Assembly: GCA_009602735.1 (NCBI GenBank)
Contig: WELA01012041.1
Coordinates: 84,057-148,056, forward strand
Direction: 5' to 3'
DNA: 64,000 bases
Origin: Mesotaenium endlicherianum
Taxonomy: Eukaryota; Streptophyta; Zygnematophyceae; Zygnematales; Mesotaeniaceae
The first letter of the stretch is position 1; each line of letters opens with the position of its first letter. The translations under genes and the position numbers were made by a program. Below are positions 10,601 through 20,835 of this stretch, piece after piece. Under the pieces are notes generated by a model. That model was not told the DNA's origin and did not search any database. It saw only the letters and a list, made by a program, of their open reading frames with translations.

Positions 10601-13600
10601 ACCTCTTCCTAGCCCTCATAACCTTCATGAATATCATATCAAGTAGAAGTAGGCCTGAAAGTGGAGGCAGTGTTCTCACCCAATAATTGTCGTGCATGTT
10701 ATGGTCACGTCACCGCACTGGTAACCTTCACAGATACAGGTGTTCTCTACAGTCTTCTAACAGAGAACAGATAGAATCTCCTCAGCCATCCCTGCGGGGT
10801 GCCCTCTCAACACACAGTCTCACGTGTGTGCGTCTGTTCGCACCGATGTTCTATGTGTTGGCAGGTGGCCACATCTGGATCCGGCAGTGGCTCAACAACC
10901 AGTACGTCACTAATGCAGCCTTCCTCATCCAGACGTACGGCGACTACTTGAGGGAGTCGTCGCTGGACGTCCTCTGCGGCAGCGCAACCCTCAGTGTGAA
11001 TGCCACCTCCGACTTTGCCAAGTTCCAGGTGAGGATGTCGCAGCTTCTCTTCCACTCCCTTCGTTCCTTGATTGCATTGTGCACTGAGTGTTTTGCCCAC
11101 TCGTGACGAACGTGCGCTTGCCAATCCCTTCCACGAGCTGCTTGAGGCCGACTTGCTGAATTACAGGTCTTGCTTTGTCAGTAGCAGGCAGGTTGGTGCA
11201 TGATGACCTCGCGCGTTGCGCTCGAGAGGCAGCCCTGTCTAATGAAATGAACCGACTATGCTTCACACACTTTTTCCGGACTGCTGTGCTGCTGCATCGA
11301 TGTGGATCCATTGAGCGTGTGCTTTTCGTTCCACCCTGTCCTTACAGATGGACTACATCTTGGGCCAAAATCCATTGAATGTGTCGTTCATGGTTGGGTT
11401 TGGCAACAAGTGGCCCCGCAAGATTCACCACAGAGGTGCGTCCATTGTGTCCATCAACAAGAACGGCACCGACATCTCGTGTAACGATGGCTTCAACCTG
11501 TACTTCTACACCAAGAACGACGACCAGAACGTGCACGAGGGCGCCATCGTAGGGGGGACAGATGAAGTAAGTGGAGAGCCCGCTCTCACTTTCCTCTGGG
11601 CACAGCACTCTTCTTGCTGGCTCTGCTCTTGTACCATTCACGTTCCTCGACTCTGCTGAACTTTGATGCCTGTGTGGCTTTTGGAGGCGTGAACTTGGCG
11701 TGTCTGCGGTGGCGCGTGATTGCTCAAGTCAGTCTAGACAACCGCAATTTTCAGTTGCTTGCAATTGCACGCTGCAGGCATTAGGATCTATCCCTCTTGC
11801 ATTCTTTCTTATGCCTTCATATCCATGCTCTGCGCAGTCACTTCTAACCTGAATAACAACTCATCTAACCTGAATTGCCCTGTTTGTCTTCCCCGAACAT
11901 TCTTCTCTGCAGAAGGACATGTGGGTAGAGAACAGACAAGACTACCAGTATTCTGAGCCGGCGACATATGTCAACTCCGGAGCAGTCGGCGTGCTGGCAA
12001 GGCTGGCCTCTGGGCTACCGCCACCTGGCCCACCACCTCCTCCTTCTCCCCCTCCCCCCCCCGCTCCTCCTTCCCCACCCCCTTCCCCACCCCCTCCANN
12101 NNNNNNNNNNNNNNNNNNNNNNNNNNNNNNNNNNNNNNNNNNNNNNNNNNNNNNNNNNNNNNNNNNNNNNNNNNNNNNNNNNNNNNNNNNNNNNNNNNNN
12201 NNNNNNNNNNNNNNNNNNNNNNNNNNNNNNNNNNNNNNNNNNNNNNNNNNNNNNNNNNNNNNNNNNNNNNNNNNNNNNNNNNNNNNNNNNNNNNNNNNNN
12301 NNNNNNNNNNNNNNNNNNNNNNNNNNNNNNNNNNNNNNNNNNNNNNNNNNNNNNNNNNNNNNNNNNNNNNNNNNNNNNNNNNNNNNNNNNNNNNNNNNNN
12401 NNNNNNNNNNNNNNNNNNNNNCTCCACCCACTCCCCCTCCTCCACCCCTCACAAGTAAGCACACCCCCTTACCAGGCACCCCACGCACCCATCTATTCTT
12501 TATATTGAGTTTAGAGCTTCCATTGTCTGTGCTTGACAAGGTCATGTTGTGCACTACTTCTTTATGTTTCACAAAACCACCCTGCAGCAGACCTTTGATC
12601 CGTGCCAGAACACTCGTTGTCTGTGACTATTGCGTTATGTTTTCCTCTTGAGGCTGAGGCAGATGTGTGTAGTAATAGCTTCCTAGCATGCCGCTTGCAA
12701 AATGGAGACAGATGTGACACAAGAACTCATCACAAAGCTGATCTCGCTTTTGTCCACCCATTTCTTGTGCCTGTGCAGCCTCCACCTTTGCCAAGGTCAC
12801 CACCACCGTTGTCAGCGACTGGGGCAGCGGTGCCCAATACCAGGTCAACATTGCCAACAACGGCCCCAAGCCCATCTGCCAGATCAGCATCCTGACGACA
12901 GGCTACGGAGGCAGCGGCTGGAATATGGACTCGTTAGGCGGGGGATTGTTCAAGCCGCCAGGGTGGGGCCTTCCCATCCAGCCAGGTGGCATTTACAATG
13001 GTTGGGGATACACACAGAGTGGCGGGCCTGCAACCTTGAAAGTTGCCAGCCTGTCCATCCAAGATGGCAACAATTGCGTCGTGCTGAGCAACCCCCCCGG
13101 AACGTCAGATGGTTCCCCCCCACCTCCAGCCCCCTTGCCATCTCCCCCCTTGCCTGCCGTATCCCCTCCGCCACCAGGTGTGCCTCCTCCCCCTTCAAAG
13201 AGTGCTTCTCCCCCTCCTCCAGACAAGGTTTCACCCCCTCCTCCCAAGAAGGCCTCCCCTCCCCCACCCAAGGAGAAGTCTCCGCCTCCTCCAAAGAAGA
13301 AGTCCCCCCCTCCTCCAAAGAAGAAATCCCCCCCTCCTCCTAAGAAGAAATCCCCCCCTCCTCCTATGAAGTCCCCCCCCGCCCTTGCAACTTCTCCCCC
13401 ACCTCCTGANCTCCCGAGAAGAAGTCGCCCCCCCCTCCCAAGAAAAAGTCTCCTCCTCCACTTAAAAAGTCTCCCCCACCTCCAGCTGTGAAGTCGAGGA
13501 CCACTATTCAATCTTTTGCTTCTCCCTCCACTCAGGAGGATATCGCTGCACCCCAATCAGCTCCCGCACCTCTATCAGCTCCTCCTCCAGGATCTCCTCC

Positions 13601-13721
13601 AGATCTTAATTATTCCACAGACTCTGCACCTTCCCCAAAATATGCTCCCTTTCCCCAGTCCGCCCCCACCCTAGAGCCCAGTCCCTCCTCCCAGTCTCAG
13701 TCTGTCCCTCTGAGAGGGTAA
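7620..13721 (+). CDS. Secreted GH9 endo-beta-1,4-glucanase with CBM49-like domain and proline-rich wall modules
   Basis: Exons by GT-AG sites and reading phase: 7620-7862, 8376-8588, 8946-9149, 9479-9568, 9956-10120, 10452-10593, 10865-11028, 11348-11566, 11913 to about 12457 (contains an N gap), and 12779-13721. A signal peptide lies in the first ~30 residues; the Met at 7644 is an alternative start. GH9 landmarks: YYDAGDN at residues 88-94 with the catalytic Asp pair, WGQVGDP across exons 2/3, [29 protein letters not shown] (about 430-437), and SEPATY with the catalytic Glu near 495. Then come a proline-rich linker, a CBM49-like beta domain (from about 12779; [19 protein letters not shown]), and an [13 protein letters not shown] tail. 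It should cut cellulose or mixed glucans in the wall. The N at 13410 shifts the frame; the sense frame resumes afterwards and ends at TAA 13719-13721. Confidence 0.93.
12099..12421. other. Assembly gap (N run) in the proline-rich linker
   Basis: 323 Ns interrupt exon 9 of the GH9 gene inside CCTCC/CCACC-rich sequence coding PPPSPPPP. Gap length is probably nominal: the frame that gives sense after it ([10 protein letters not shown]) is not the one reached by counting through the Ns. The linker length is therefore unknown. Confidence 0.95.
13193..13480 (+). repeat. Minisatellite coding SPPPP / KKKSPPPP units
   Basis: Head-to-tail units of about 21-24 bp (AAGAAGTCCCCCCCTCCTCC type) in the last GH9 exon encode repeats such as KKKSPPPP and KASPPPP. 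Ser followed by four Pro is the extensin glycosylation motif; the Lys runs make the tail basic. The single N at 13410 lies inside the array, so unit number is uncertain. Confidence 0.9.
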
Positions 13722-15573
13722 GAGCAAGGAACGCCAGGAAAGTCGCCCAGCCCTATGAGTGCGGAGGTTGCGGCTTATTGGACGAATGAACTGACAACTA
13801 GGGTTTTAGTACCTCATCATTGATGTTTCTCAGCTGTGGAGCGAGGGAATCGCGTGGGAACACTTTGACATGGGTATAGGGAGTTGCATGCCTTGAGATA
13901 TTTATTGAAAGAAGGGTGAGGGCTGGGTTAGAACAGAGGAGGCCTGCACGATGTAAATAGGAGAATTTATTGCTTCGTGTACAGTTTGTGGATGTGCCTA
14001 AATTGGAGAGGCTAGGAAAACATTGGATGCAACCCCTCTCATGACTGGAGAAATGAGGAGGATCAAGGTGTACAAGCATAGACAAAGGATTGACCAGGGA
14101 TTGCTGAAGTCCAGAGTTTGGTAACTAGTTAAGCTTAGTTTCGGAGAGGCTTCCTACCAGGGCTTCTCCTTGCGAAAGCACTCATTTGTAGACAAGTGGT
14201 ATCAACCCATCAGTAAAACTTTAAGATCAAAGATTTAGTTCGGAAAAAGCACGAAACTTACATGAGCTGAGCAGCCGAGGGCTCTCTGAATTACTTGGAA
14301 GGAAGCTAGTGAAGCTAGTGCTTGGTGTGCGTGGGTAGGACCAATTTAAAAGAGTGCCATATAAACATACTCCAAAACAGCAATTTAATGGATGTTTTTA
14401 ATGAAAATCTTCGAAGGAGTATATGACAGCTATGTTATGTATTTATGCATTCAAATTTGTCAAGAATGGACGAAGCAAATATGCATACACAACACACTTA
14501 CGGTGAAAAAAATTGTTGTTACTACAGTGCAATTTGAAGTGCCACGAAGGGCACTTGGCTCATGTTATTATGAAATCATCATCAGTAGTGCAGCATTGCG
14601 TCGACGTGGACATTGATGATTCACAATTTGATAGTTATCATCAGAAGGAGACCAAGTGTTAACATCAAAAGGTCAACGTTCATGATTGTATAATGGAACC
14701 TTGTAGTCTTGATCTAGCATGCAAATACAGGCTCGAAGTACATAATGGAACGTACCGTTTTGAATATAATTCAATTTTCAGGGTAGAAAATGTATCGCCC
14801 TCGCGACTTTGAGGACCATCTCAAGGGCCAAATTGGAGCGGCCACAGTCAAAAAAATCAATGCCGCGTGTTGCGCAAATGAGTAAAATTCAATACGATTA
14901 AAAAGCTACAATTGCAATCGAAAGCGAGTTCATTTGGTTTACACTGCACCGACCACCTATTATCCACGCCTTGGCCATTCCTCCTCTCAAGAGACCTTAT
15001 TACTTGGCGCATCGGTCACGTGCATAAACATTCTTGCTGTGGACATTGTGACCAGCGAACATATTGGACATCTCTCGCTTGAGGATGAAAACCATGGTTA
15101 CGCTGTTTGCAAGCACGCTCAATTTGAAGTTTGCTTGTTTGCAAATGTCTGTGCTGTTTTTTGTGCTTTGTCTGCTTCGTTCGTGCTAATTTTTATTTGA
15201 ATGTTATTACTGATTACTAAAAGGCCTACATTTTAACTGAAGAAACAATTGATGTCAAATCGTCATGTGCGCGCGAACTCACAAAGTTCGCTTAATTTAG
15301 TGAACTCAACACTGAAAAAACGCAAACGGCGCAACCGTGCTGAAAACCCCCTAATGCGCTGTCACCATCTTTCCACTTTTTGGTGAAGTGTCTTCACGTC
15401 GATGTTTAAAAATTGTGCAATCATTCTTTTAGGAGATCTTTTTGGCGCTTTGGCAATGTGGAGGTACGTGGAATGGTACATAAGGTGGGACTTGATTCTG
15501 ACTTATTGACGCGTATGTCTGCCGTTTTTGCTTCCCTTTTTTTTGAGCTCCGTTTGGAGATGGCGTATTCCAA
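13722..15573. other. Intergenic, 3' of the GH9 gene
   Basis: The first few hundred bases are presumably GH9 3' UTR. The rest is AT-rich with no domain-bearing frame. An open frame at 14934-15200 and several shorter ones show no recognisable protein features. Confidence 0.4.
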
Positions 15574-16440
15574 AGTATTGCAATTGACCTCGAGAGGTGA
15601 GTTGGGAATCGTTCAATGTAATTGGGTTCTTCCAGTGCAATCGCTGAAAGTGCACCCCACAAATTGTAGAGGACAACCTTGGAAACCACAATAAACAATT
15701 TCATTTCCGCACCGTTGAAGTTGGTGTACCCATAGGTACACATAGGCACACCACAAGTAAATTGAATCGACTCAAAATCATCTCTTGGCCCTTACTTCCG
15801 TTGAAAGCACAGCCATTGGATGCTACTTGGGGAGCTAGCTCAATTTCACCCACGGTGCTTGAAACCCACGTGAAACTGCACGAACAGATGAGTTGAGATG
15901 GCGTCTTAAGCTTAGTTATGGGATACGCACGTATCGGTTGACCGCCGTCGTATAACGCGGCGTATTATGGCGTATAAAAAAAAAACGTATGACACAGACA
16001 ATAGGTAAATAAAGAGACTGCCGCCGTTTTCAAGTATCGCACTTGATCTCAAGAGGTGAACTAGGATTCGTTCAATTCAACTGGGTTTTTCCAATGCAAT
16101 CGCAGAAAGTGCACCTCACAAATTGTAGAGGACAACCCTAGAAACACCAATAAAGTATATCATTTTCGCACTGTCAAAGTTGGTGTACCAATAGGTACAC
16201 ATAGGCACACAACAAGTAAACTGAATTAGCTCAAAATCATCTCTTGGCCCTTATTTCCGTTGAAAGCACAGCCATTAGATGCTACCTGGGGAGCTAGCTC
16301 AATTTCACCCACGGCGCTTGAAACCCACGTGAAACTGCACGAACAGACGAGTTGAGATGGCGTAATAAGCCTGCTTATGGGATACGCACGTATCGGTTGA
16401 CCGCCGCCGTATAACGAGGCGTATTACAACCTATTTTGAA
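15574..16440 (+). repeat. Two-copy tandem duplication, period about 459 bp
   Basis: 15574-15965 and 16033-16424 are two direct copies of one noncoding unit. Shared phrases include ACAAATTGTAGAGGACAACC, TTGGTGTACC, AAAATCATCTCTTGGCCCTT and GTATCGGTTGACCGCCG, always displaced by 459 bp. Each unit ends in TTATGGGATACGCACGTATCGG, which resembles the end of the MITE at 16758. Part of a third unit (ACAATAGGTGAATGAAGTG, TTGCCGCCGTT) follows at about 16458-16490. The copies differ at many single positions, so the duplication is not recent. Confidence 0.85.
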
Positions 16441-16757
16441 AATACGCATAATACAAACAATAGGTGAATGAAGTGATTGCCGCCGTTCTCTTCAAGCCGC
16501 TCTATTTCATTCACTTCATAAATGTTTTGGCTTACGCTACATTTTGCGTACGTACGCGCTGACCAACTCAACCGGGTTAGATACGTGACAAATTAATTTT
16601 ATTGAATTCGTCGCGATGGCCATTTCCGGTAATGGACAGTGATTCAATAGGTACTCGTCACTCGCAGTCAGTCGTTACTCATTCACATGACAGCTTGCAG
16701 GGTGCAACTTTCTGAGTGTAAACTTCAGCATAGAGGGGCCTCCCGACCACTCCCAAT

Positions 16758-17116
16758 CCTAGTTATGGGATACTCGCGTATTGGTCCGTGAGCGACGTGT
16801 TACACCACGTATTTTGACGTATTTTCAAAATACTCAAAATACGCGTTCCGACGAGGTAAAACTGAATATTTGGGGGTTTGAAAATGTGACAATGAATTTT
16901 CTACTTTCACCACCTTCATATCATAGCAGATTGAGTCCTCTACCATTTGCAATTCATCGCGCTCGAGGTTTCGAAGCAATTTGATAGTAATAAGCTCTGC
17001 CAAGTTTTCCGAGAATCTTGGAAAAACGTAGTACTCACGTATTTCCAATTTTTACACGTACTTTTGCACTACGTATACGTTTTACGTATTCTCCAAATAC
17101 GTATTCCATAACTAGG
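16758..17116. mobile_element. MITE, hAT-like (8-bp target duplication)
   Basis: A 359-bp noncoding element with terminal inverted repeats CCTAGTTATGGGATAC (16758) and GTATTCCATAACTAGG (ending 17116). It is flanked by perfect 8-bp direct repeats CTCCCAAT at 16750-16757 and 17117-17124. An 8-bp duplication is typical of hAT transposons. The interior is dense in ACGTATTTT/AAAATACG words in both orientations near both ends, as expected for subterminal transposase-binding repeats. It has no transposase and would need one in trans. Confidence 0.85.
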
Positions 17117-17124
17117 CTCCCAAT

Positions 17125-17495
17125 CCCCCTAACGTGAGAATGATCAACACATGCACCAGTGATTATTTGTCAAAAATAATACATTGTAATGTGTAACGAA
17201 TCAATGATGTGAGTGGCCACTGCCTTGCCTCATGTGCAAGAGGAGAAGTGCCCTAGTGGAAGCGTAGTGACTCACAAGGAACCAAACTAGTTGCAATCAT
17301 ACTCTAGAGTGCAGCGGCATATAACTAAGAAAGATTAGGAAAATGACTCAACATTTTGAGTAGCCAAAAAATGCTCACAAATGGACTACGATAGAAGACC
17401 TTGTCCTTACAAACTCGTAAAAGTTTACAGAATTGAAAATTGATGAGAAACAAAGAAGGATATGCCTATTTATACTTTTCAACGACGAGCGCTCG
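17125..17495. other. Intergenic, no gene seen
   Basis: AT-rich spacer between the MITE and the next LTR. Nothing recognisable. Confidence 0.5.
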
Positions 17496-17982
17496 TGTAG
17501 TGATTGGGACTTCATATTTTGATGCTTTTGAATAATTTGGAATAGTTTTGTGCGGATGCAAGTGTGAATAGGTATTTTAATGACTTGGTTCATGTTCCTT
17601 TCACTTTCTAGGCATTTTCGTATGTAGAAGGATGGCCTAAAACAACCCCATGTGGCAAAAGTCAAATGTGCCATTTTTAGGTCAAAAGGACACGTGTACA
17701 TTTTTCTAGAAAGAGGTGGCAAGTTTTGGGATGAGTTGGGTGCCAACACATCAACGTGCACCCTCTTAGAAATTATTTGTGTAGCAAGTATATAAACAAG
17801 AGCTAGCACGTAAAAAAGGCATTGGAGAATTACTCTTGTGCTTGCCAAGTTTAAGAAATATGTTAGTAGTTTCTAGAAACCATCTCCCTATGAAAAAGCT
17901 TCCACTTGTGTTCAAAGATCCTAGTCTTGACTAGATAAAATATTCTACTTTATTCAGTACTTTATCTATTTGTTTGACTACG
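17496..17982 (+). repeat. Family A 5' LTR (copy 2)
   Basis: 487 bp, from TGTAGTGATTGGGACTTC to TTTGACTACG, followed by the PBS. It is the most diverged of the LTRs that still have an internal region, as expected for the older host of a nested insertion. Confidence 0.9.
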
Positions 17983-17983
17983 G

Positions 17984-17995
17984 TGGTATCGGAGC
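17984..17995 (+). other. Primer-binding site (copy 2)
   Basis: TGGTATCGGAGC begins two bases after the LTR end. It matches the plant-type PBS complementary to the 3' end of initiator Met tRNA (TGGTATCAGAGC) with one change. Confidence 0.9.
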
Positions 17996-18019
17996 TAGGC
18001 ACTTTGGTAGCACAAGAAG

Positions 18020-19050
18020 ATGGCCGATCCTCAAGACCAACAGCAAGCTTTCGAAAAAAGCACTTCATCTCCAAGTGACCTTCCTCCAGCGCCGATGGGA
18101 GAGCCCACTCAAGGAAATCTGCAACAACAAGAAGCACCACAATGAGGAGCACCGTCATATCCCGTGGCAGCCGCTATAGCAAAGTTGACCCCACGACAAG
18201 GAGTTCCCGAAAATGAGTGGGCAGCGTTCCTAATGACCGTCCACAACCAAGTGGGCTTGGCCACCTATGAATTAATCGTACAAGCGTCAAGAGAAGCTAT
18301 GGCTGCCATAACTGCACCTTTTGCAAGCAATATTGCAAATCTAGCCCCGGCTCAAGCGCCTCCACAAGAGCCTACAAGAGCAAGGAAACTCATCACGCCC
18401 GGCAAACTCAAAACTTTCAATCTCGGGAGAGGAGCCCAACTGAATCTGTGGCTCTACCAAGTGGAGACGTACCTCACATTCCTTGGAGTACCCGAGGAGG
18501 ACTATGTCCCTTTTGCCGTTACCTTGCTCAGATGAGCAGCAACATCATGGTGGCGTAACTATGAAGCGGCTGTATATCAAGTTGTGGCGCATCCCGTACT
18601 CGGCCAAGGGTTTGCACCATCATATACAAGATGGGTGGACTTCGAGAAGCCCTCCAGAAGTAATTTATGCCCATCAATGCGGACAAAATTGCTCGAGAAA
18701 AGCTTTGCCATCTCAAGCAAACAACGTCCGTTCAAGAACATACATCCAGATTTCTTGACCTCACTCTTGAGATCCCCAACATGTCGCTCGAGGAGAGGAT
18801 TGATCGTTACGTGTCTGGCATCAAGCCCAAGGTGGCAAAAGAAGTGGAATTGCGCGACTTGACAGGTTTTTCAAAGATTATTGATTTGGCTCAAAAGGTG
18901 GATACCTCGGATTTCAAGCATTCGATGCCTTCATCTTCACAAGCACCTATTGCGCGGGTGAACGCAACCCCCTCCACATCCGTTTCTGGACCCACACCCA
19001 TGGAAATTGGAGTCACCAGAAGAGGCTCCAGGGCTGCTCGGAGGAGTGGA
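18020..19050 (+). pseudogene. gag, 5' part (copy 2)
   Basis: It starts MADPQDQQQAF like the other family A gags but is damaged: TGA at about 18142, TGA at 18533-18535, and a one-base loss near 18650 that shifts the frame. Capsid-like phrases remain (NLWLYQVETYL, ATSWWRNY, RDLTGFSKIIDLAQKVD). The reading ends at the insertion point of copy 3 and resumes at 25067. Confidence 0.9.
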
Positions 19051-19541
19051 TGTAGTGATTTGAGTTTTATTACATTAGTTTGCTTTTATTTTAATGCTTT
19101 TGAATATGCTCAAAGTAGTATTGTGGGGATTCAAGTGTGAATAGATACTCTAGTAACTTGGTTCATGTCCTTTAAACCTTCTAAGGCATTTTTGAAGTTA
19201 GAGGAAGGACCTAGAAGAACTCCATGTGGCACAAGTCAAATGTGCCATTTTAAGGTCAAAAGGACATCCGTAAATTATCCTAGAAAGAGGTGGCAAGTTT
19301 GGGGATGTGTTGGGTGCCAACACATCAACATGCACCTTCCCAAAAATAACTTATGTAGCAAGTATATAAACAAGAGCTAGAATGTAGAAAGGTATTTGGA
19401 TAATCACTCTTGTACGTGCCAAATTCCAGAAATAGATCAACATTCCAGAAGTCATCTCTCTTTCAAAAAGCTACCACTTGCGTTCAAAGATCCTAGTCTA
19501 AAATAAATAAAGTGTTCTACTTATCTATCTGTTTCTCTACA
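19051..19541 (+). repeat. Family A 5' LTR (copy 3)
   Basis: 491 bp, TGTAGTGATTTGAGTTTTA to TTTCTCTACA. The PBS TGGTATTGGAGCC follows at 19543-19555. Compared with its 3' partner it has lost about 10 bp near the end (the ACTAAGTACT segment). Confidence 0.93.
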
Positions 19542-19578
19542 GTGGTATTGGAGCCAGGCACTTTGGTAGCACCATAAG

Positions 19579-20784
19579 ATGGCCGATCCTCAAGACCAAC
19601 AGCAAGCTTTTGAAGGAAGCCCTTCCTCTCCAAGAGACCCTTCTCCAACGCCGATGGGAGAGCCCACTCAAGAAAATTTGCAACAACAAGAAGCACCACA
19701 AGGAGGAGCACCGTCAAATCCCGTGGCAGCCGCTATAGCAAAGTTGACCCCACCACAAGGAGTTCTCGCAAATGAGTGGGCAGCCTTCTTAATGACCGTC
19801 CACAACCAAGTGGGCTTGGCCACCTACGAAGCAACCGTGCAAGCGTCAAGAGAAGCTATGGGTGCCATCGTTGCCACTATTGCGAGCAATGCTCAAAATC
19901 CAGCCCCGGCTCAAGCGCCTCCACAAGAGCCTACAAGAGCAAGGAAACTCATCAAGCCCGGAATACCAGACACTTTCAATCTTGGGAGAGGAGCCAAACT
20001 AAATCTGTGGCTCTACCAAGTGGAGACGTACCTCACATTCCTTGAAGTACCCGAGGAGGATCATGTCCCTTTTGCCGTTACCTTGCTCAGAGGAGCAGCA
20101 ACATCATGGTGGCGTAACTATCAAGCGGGTGTATATCAAGCTGTGGCGCATCCCGTACCCGGCCAAGAGCCCCCACCATCATATGCAAAATGGGTGGATT
20201 TTCGTGAAGCCCTTAAGAAGCAATTCATGCCCATCAATGCGGAGAAAATTGCTCGAGAAAAGCTTCGCCATCTCAAGCAAACAACGTCCGCTCAAGAGTA
20301 TACATCCAGATTTCATGACCTCACTCTTGAGATCCCCAACATGTCGCTCGAGGAGAAGATTGATCGTTATGTGTCTGGGCTCAAGCCCAAGCTGGCAAAA
20401 GAAGTGGAATTACGCGACTTGACGGACATTTCGAAGATTATTGAAATGGCTCAAAAGGTGGATACCTTGGATTTCAAGCACTCCGTACCTTCATCTTTAC
20501 GGGCACCGGCAACGCAAGTGTACGGAGCCCCTTCCACATCTGTATCTGGATCCACACCCATGGAAATTGGAGTCATTAAAACGGACCCCGCGGCTGCCCG
20601 GAAGAGTGGAAGACCCTCCAATGACACTTATGATGCAAGAAACCAGCAAGGAGTGAAAGCAAGACTCTCCCCGGCTGAAAAAGAAGCTCTCATGACGGCT
20701 GGACTATGCTTTTATTGTAAGGAGAAGGGTCATTGTGCACTCTCATGGCCCAAAAAGTTGTCAAAAAACGGACAGCGCCGGTAG
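19579..20784 (+). CDS. gag polyprotein (copy 3), open
   Basis: 401 codons, the only undamaged family A gag here. The N-terminus is Gln/Pro-rich. A retrotransposon capsid-type domain spans roughly residues 65-260 (NLWLYQVETYLTFL, ATSWWRNY, ALKKQFMP, RFHDLTLEIPNMS). A C-terminal zinc knuckle reads CFYCKEKGHCALSWP: the C-C-H ligands are there but the last Cys is Trp (copy 4 has Cys), so RNA binding may be impaired. Gag would form the particle that packages element RNA. It ends in a TAG, and pol lies downstream in another frame. Confidence 0.93.
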   Translation: MADPQDQQQAFEGSPSSPRDPSPTPMGEPTQENLQQQEAPQGGAPSNPVAAAIAKLTPPQGVLANEWAAFLMTVHNQVGLATYEATVQASREAMGAIVATIASNAQNPAPAQAPPQEPTRARKLIKPGIPDTFNLGRGAKLNLWLYQVETYLTFLEVPEEDHVPFAVTLLRGAATSWWRNYQAGVYQAVAHPVPGQEPPPSYAKWVDFREALKKQFMPINAEKIAREKLRHLKQTTSAQEYTSRFHDLTLEIPNMSLEEKIDRYVSGLKPKLAKEVELRDLTDISKIIEMAQKVDTLDFKHSVPSSLRAPATQVYGAPSTSVSGSTPMEIGVIKTDPAAARKSGRPSNDTYDARNQQGVKARLSPAEKEALMTAGLCFYCKEKGHCALSWPKKLSKNGQRR

Positions 20785-20835
20785 GCCAGGAGCCTACCAC
20801 CCCAAGACCCACTTCACGAGAAGACAACAAGCCAA

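Noticed and set aside
11942-13556. Long minus-strand Gly-rich frames opposite the proline-rich region
   Set aside because: They are the reverse complement of CCTCC/CCACC repeats of the GH9 gene and run through N gaps; no independent coding evidence.
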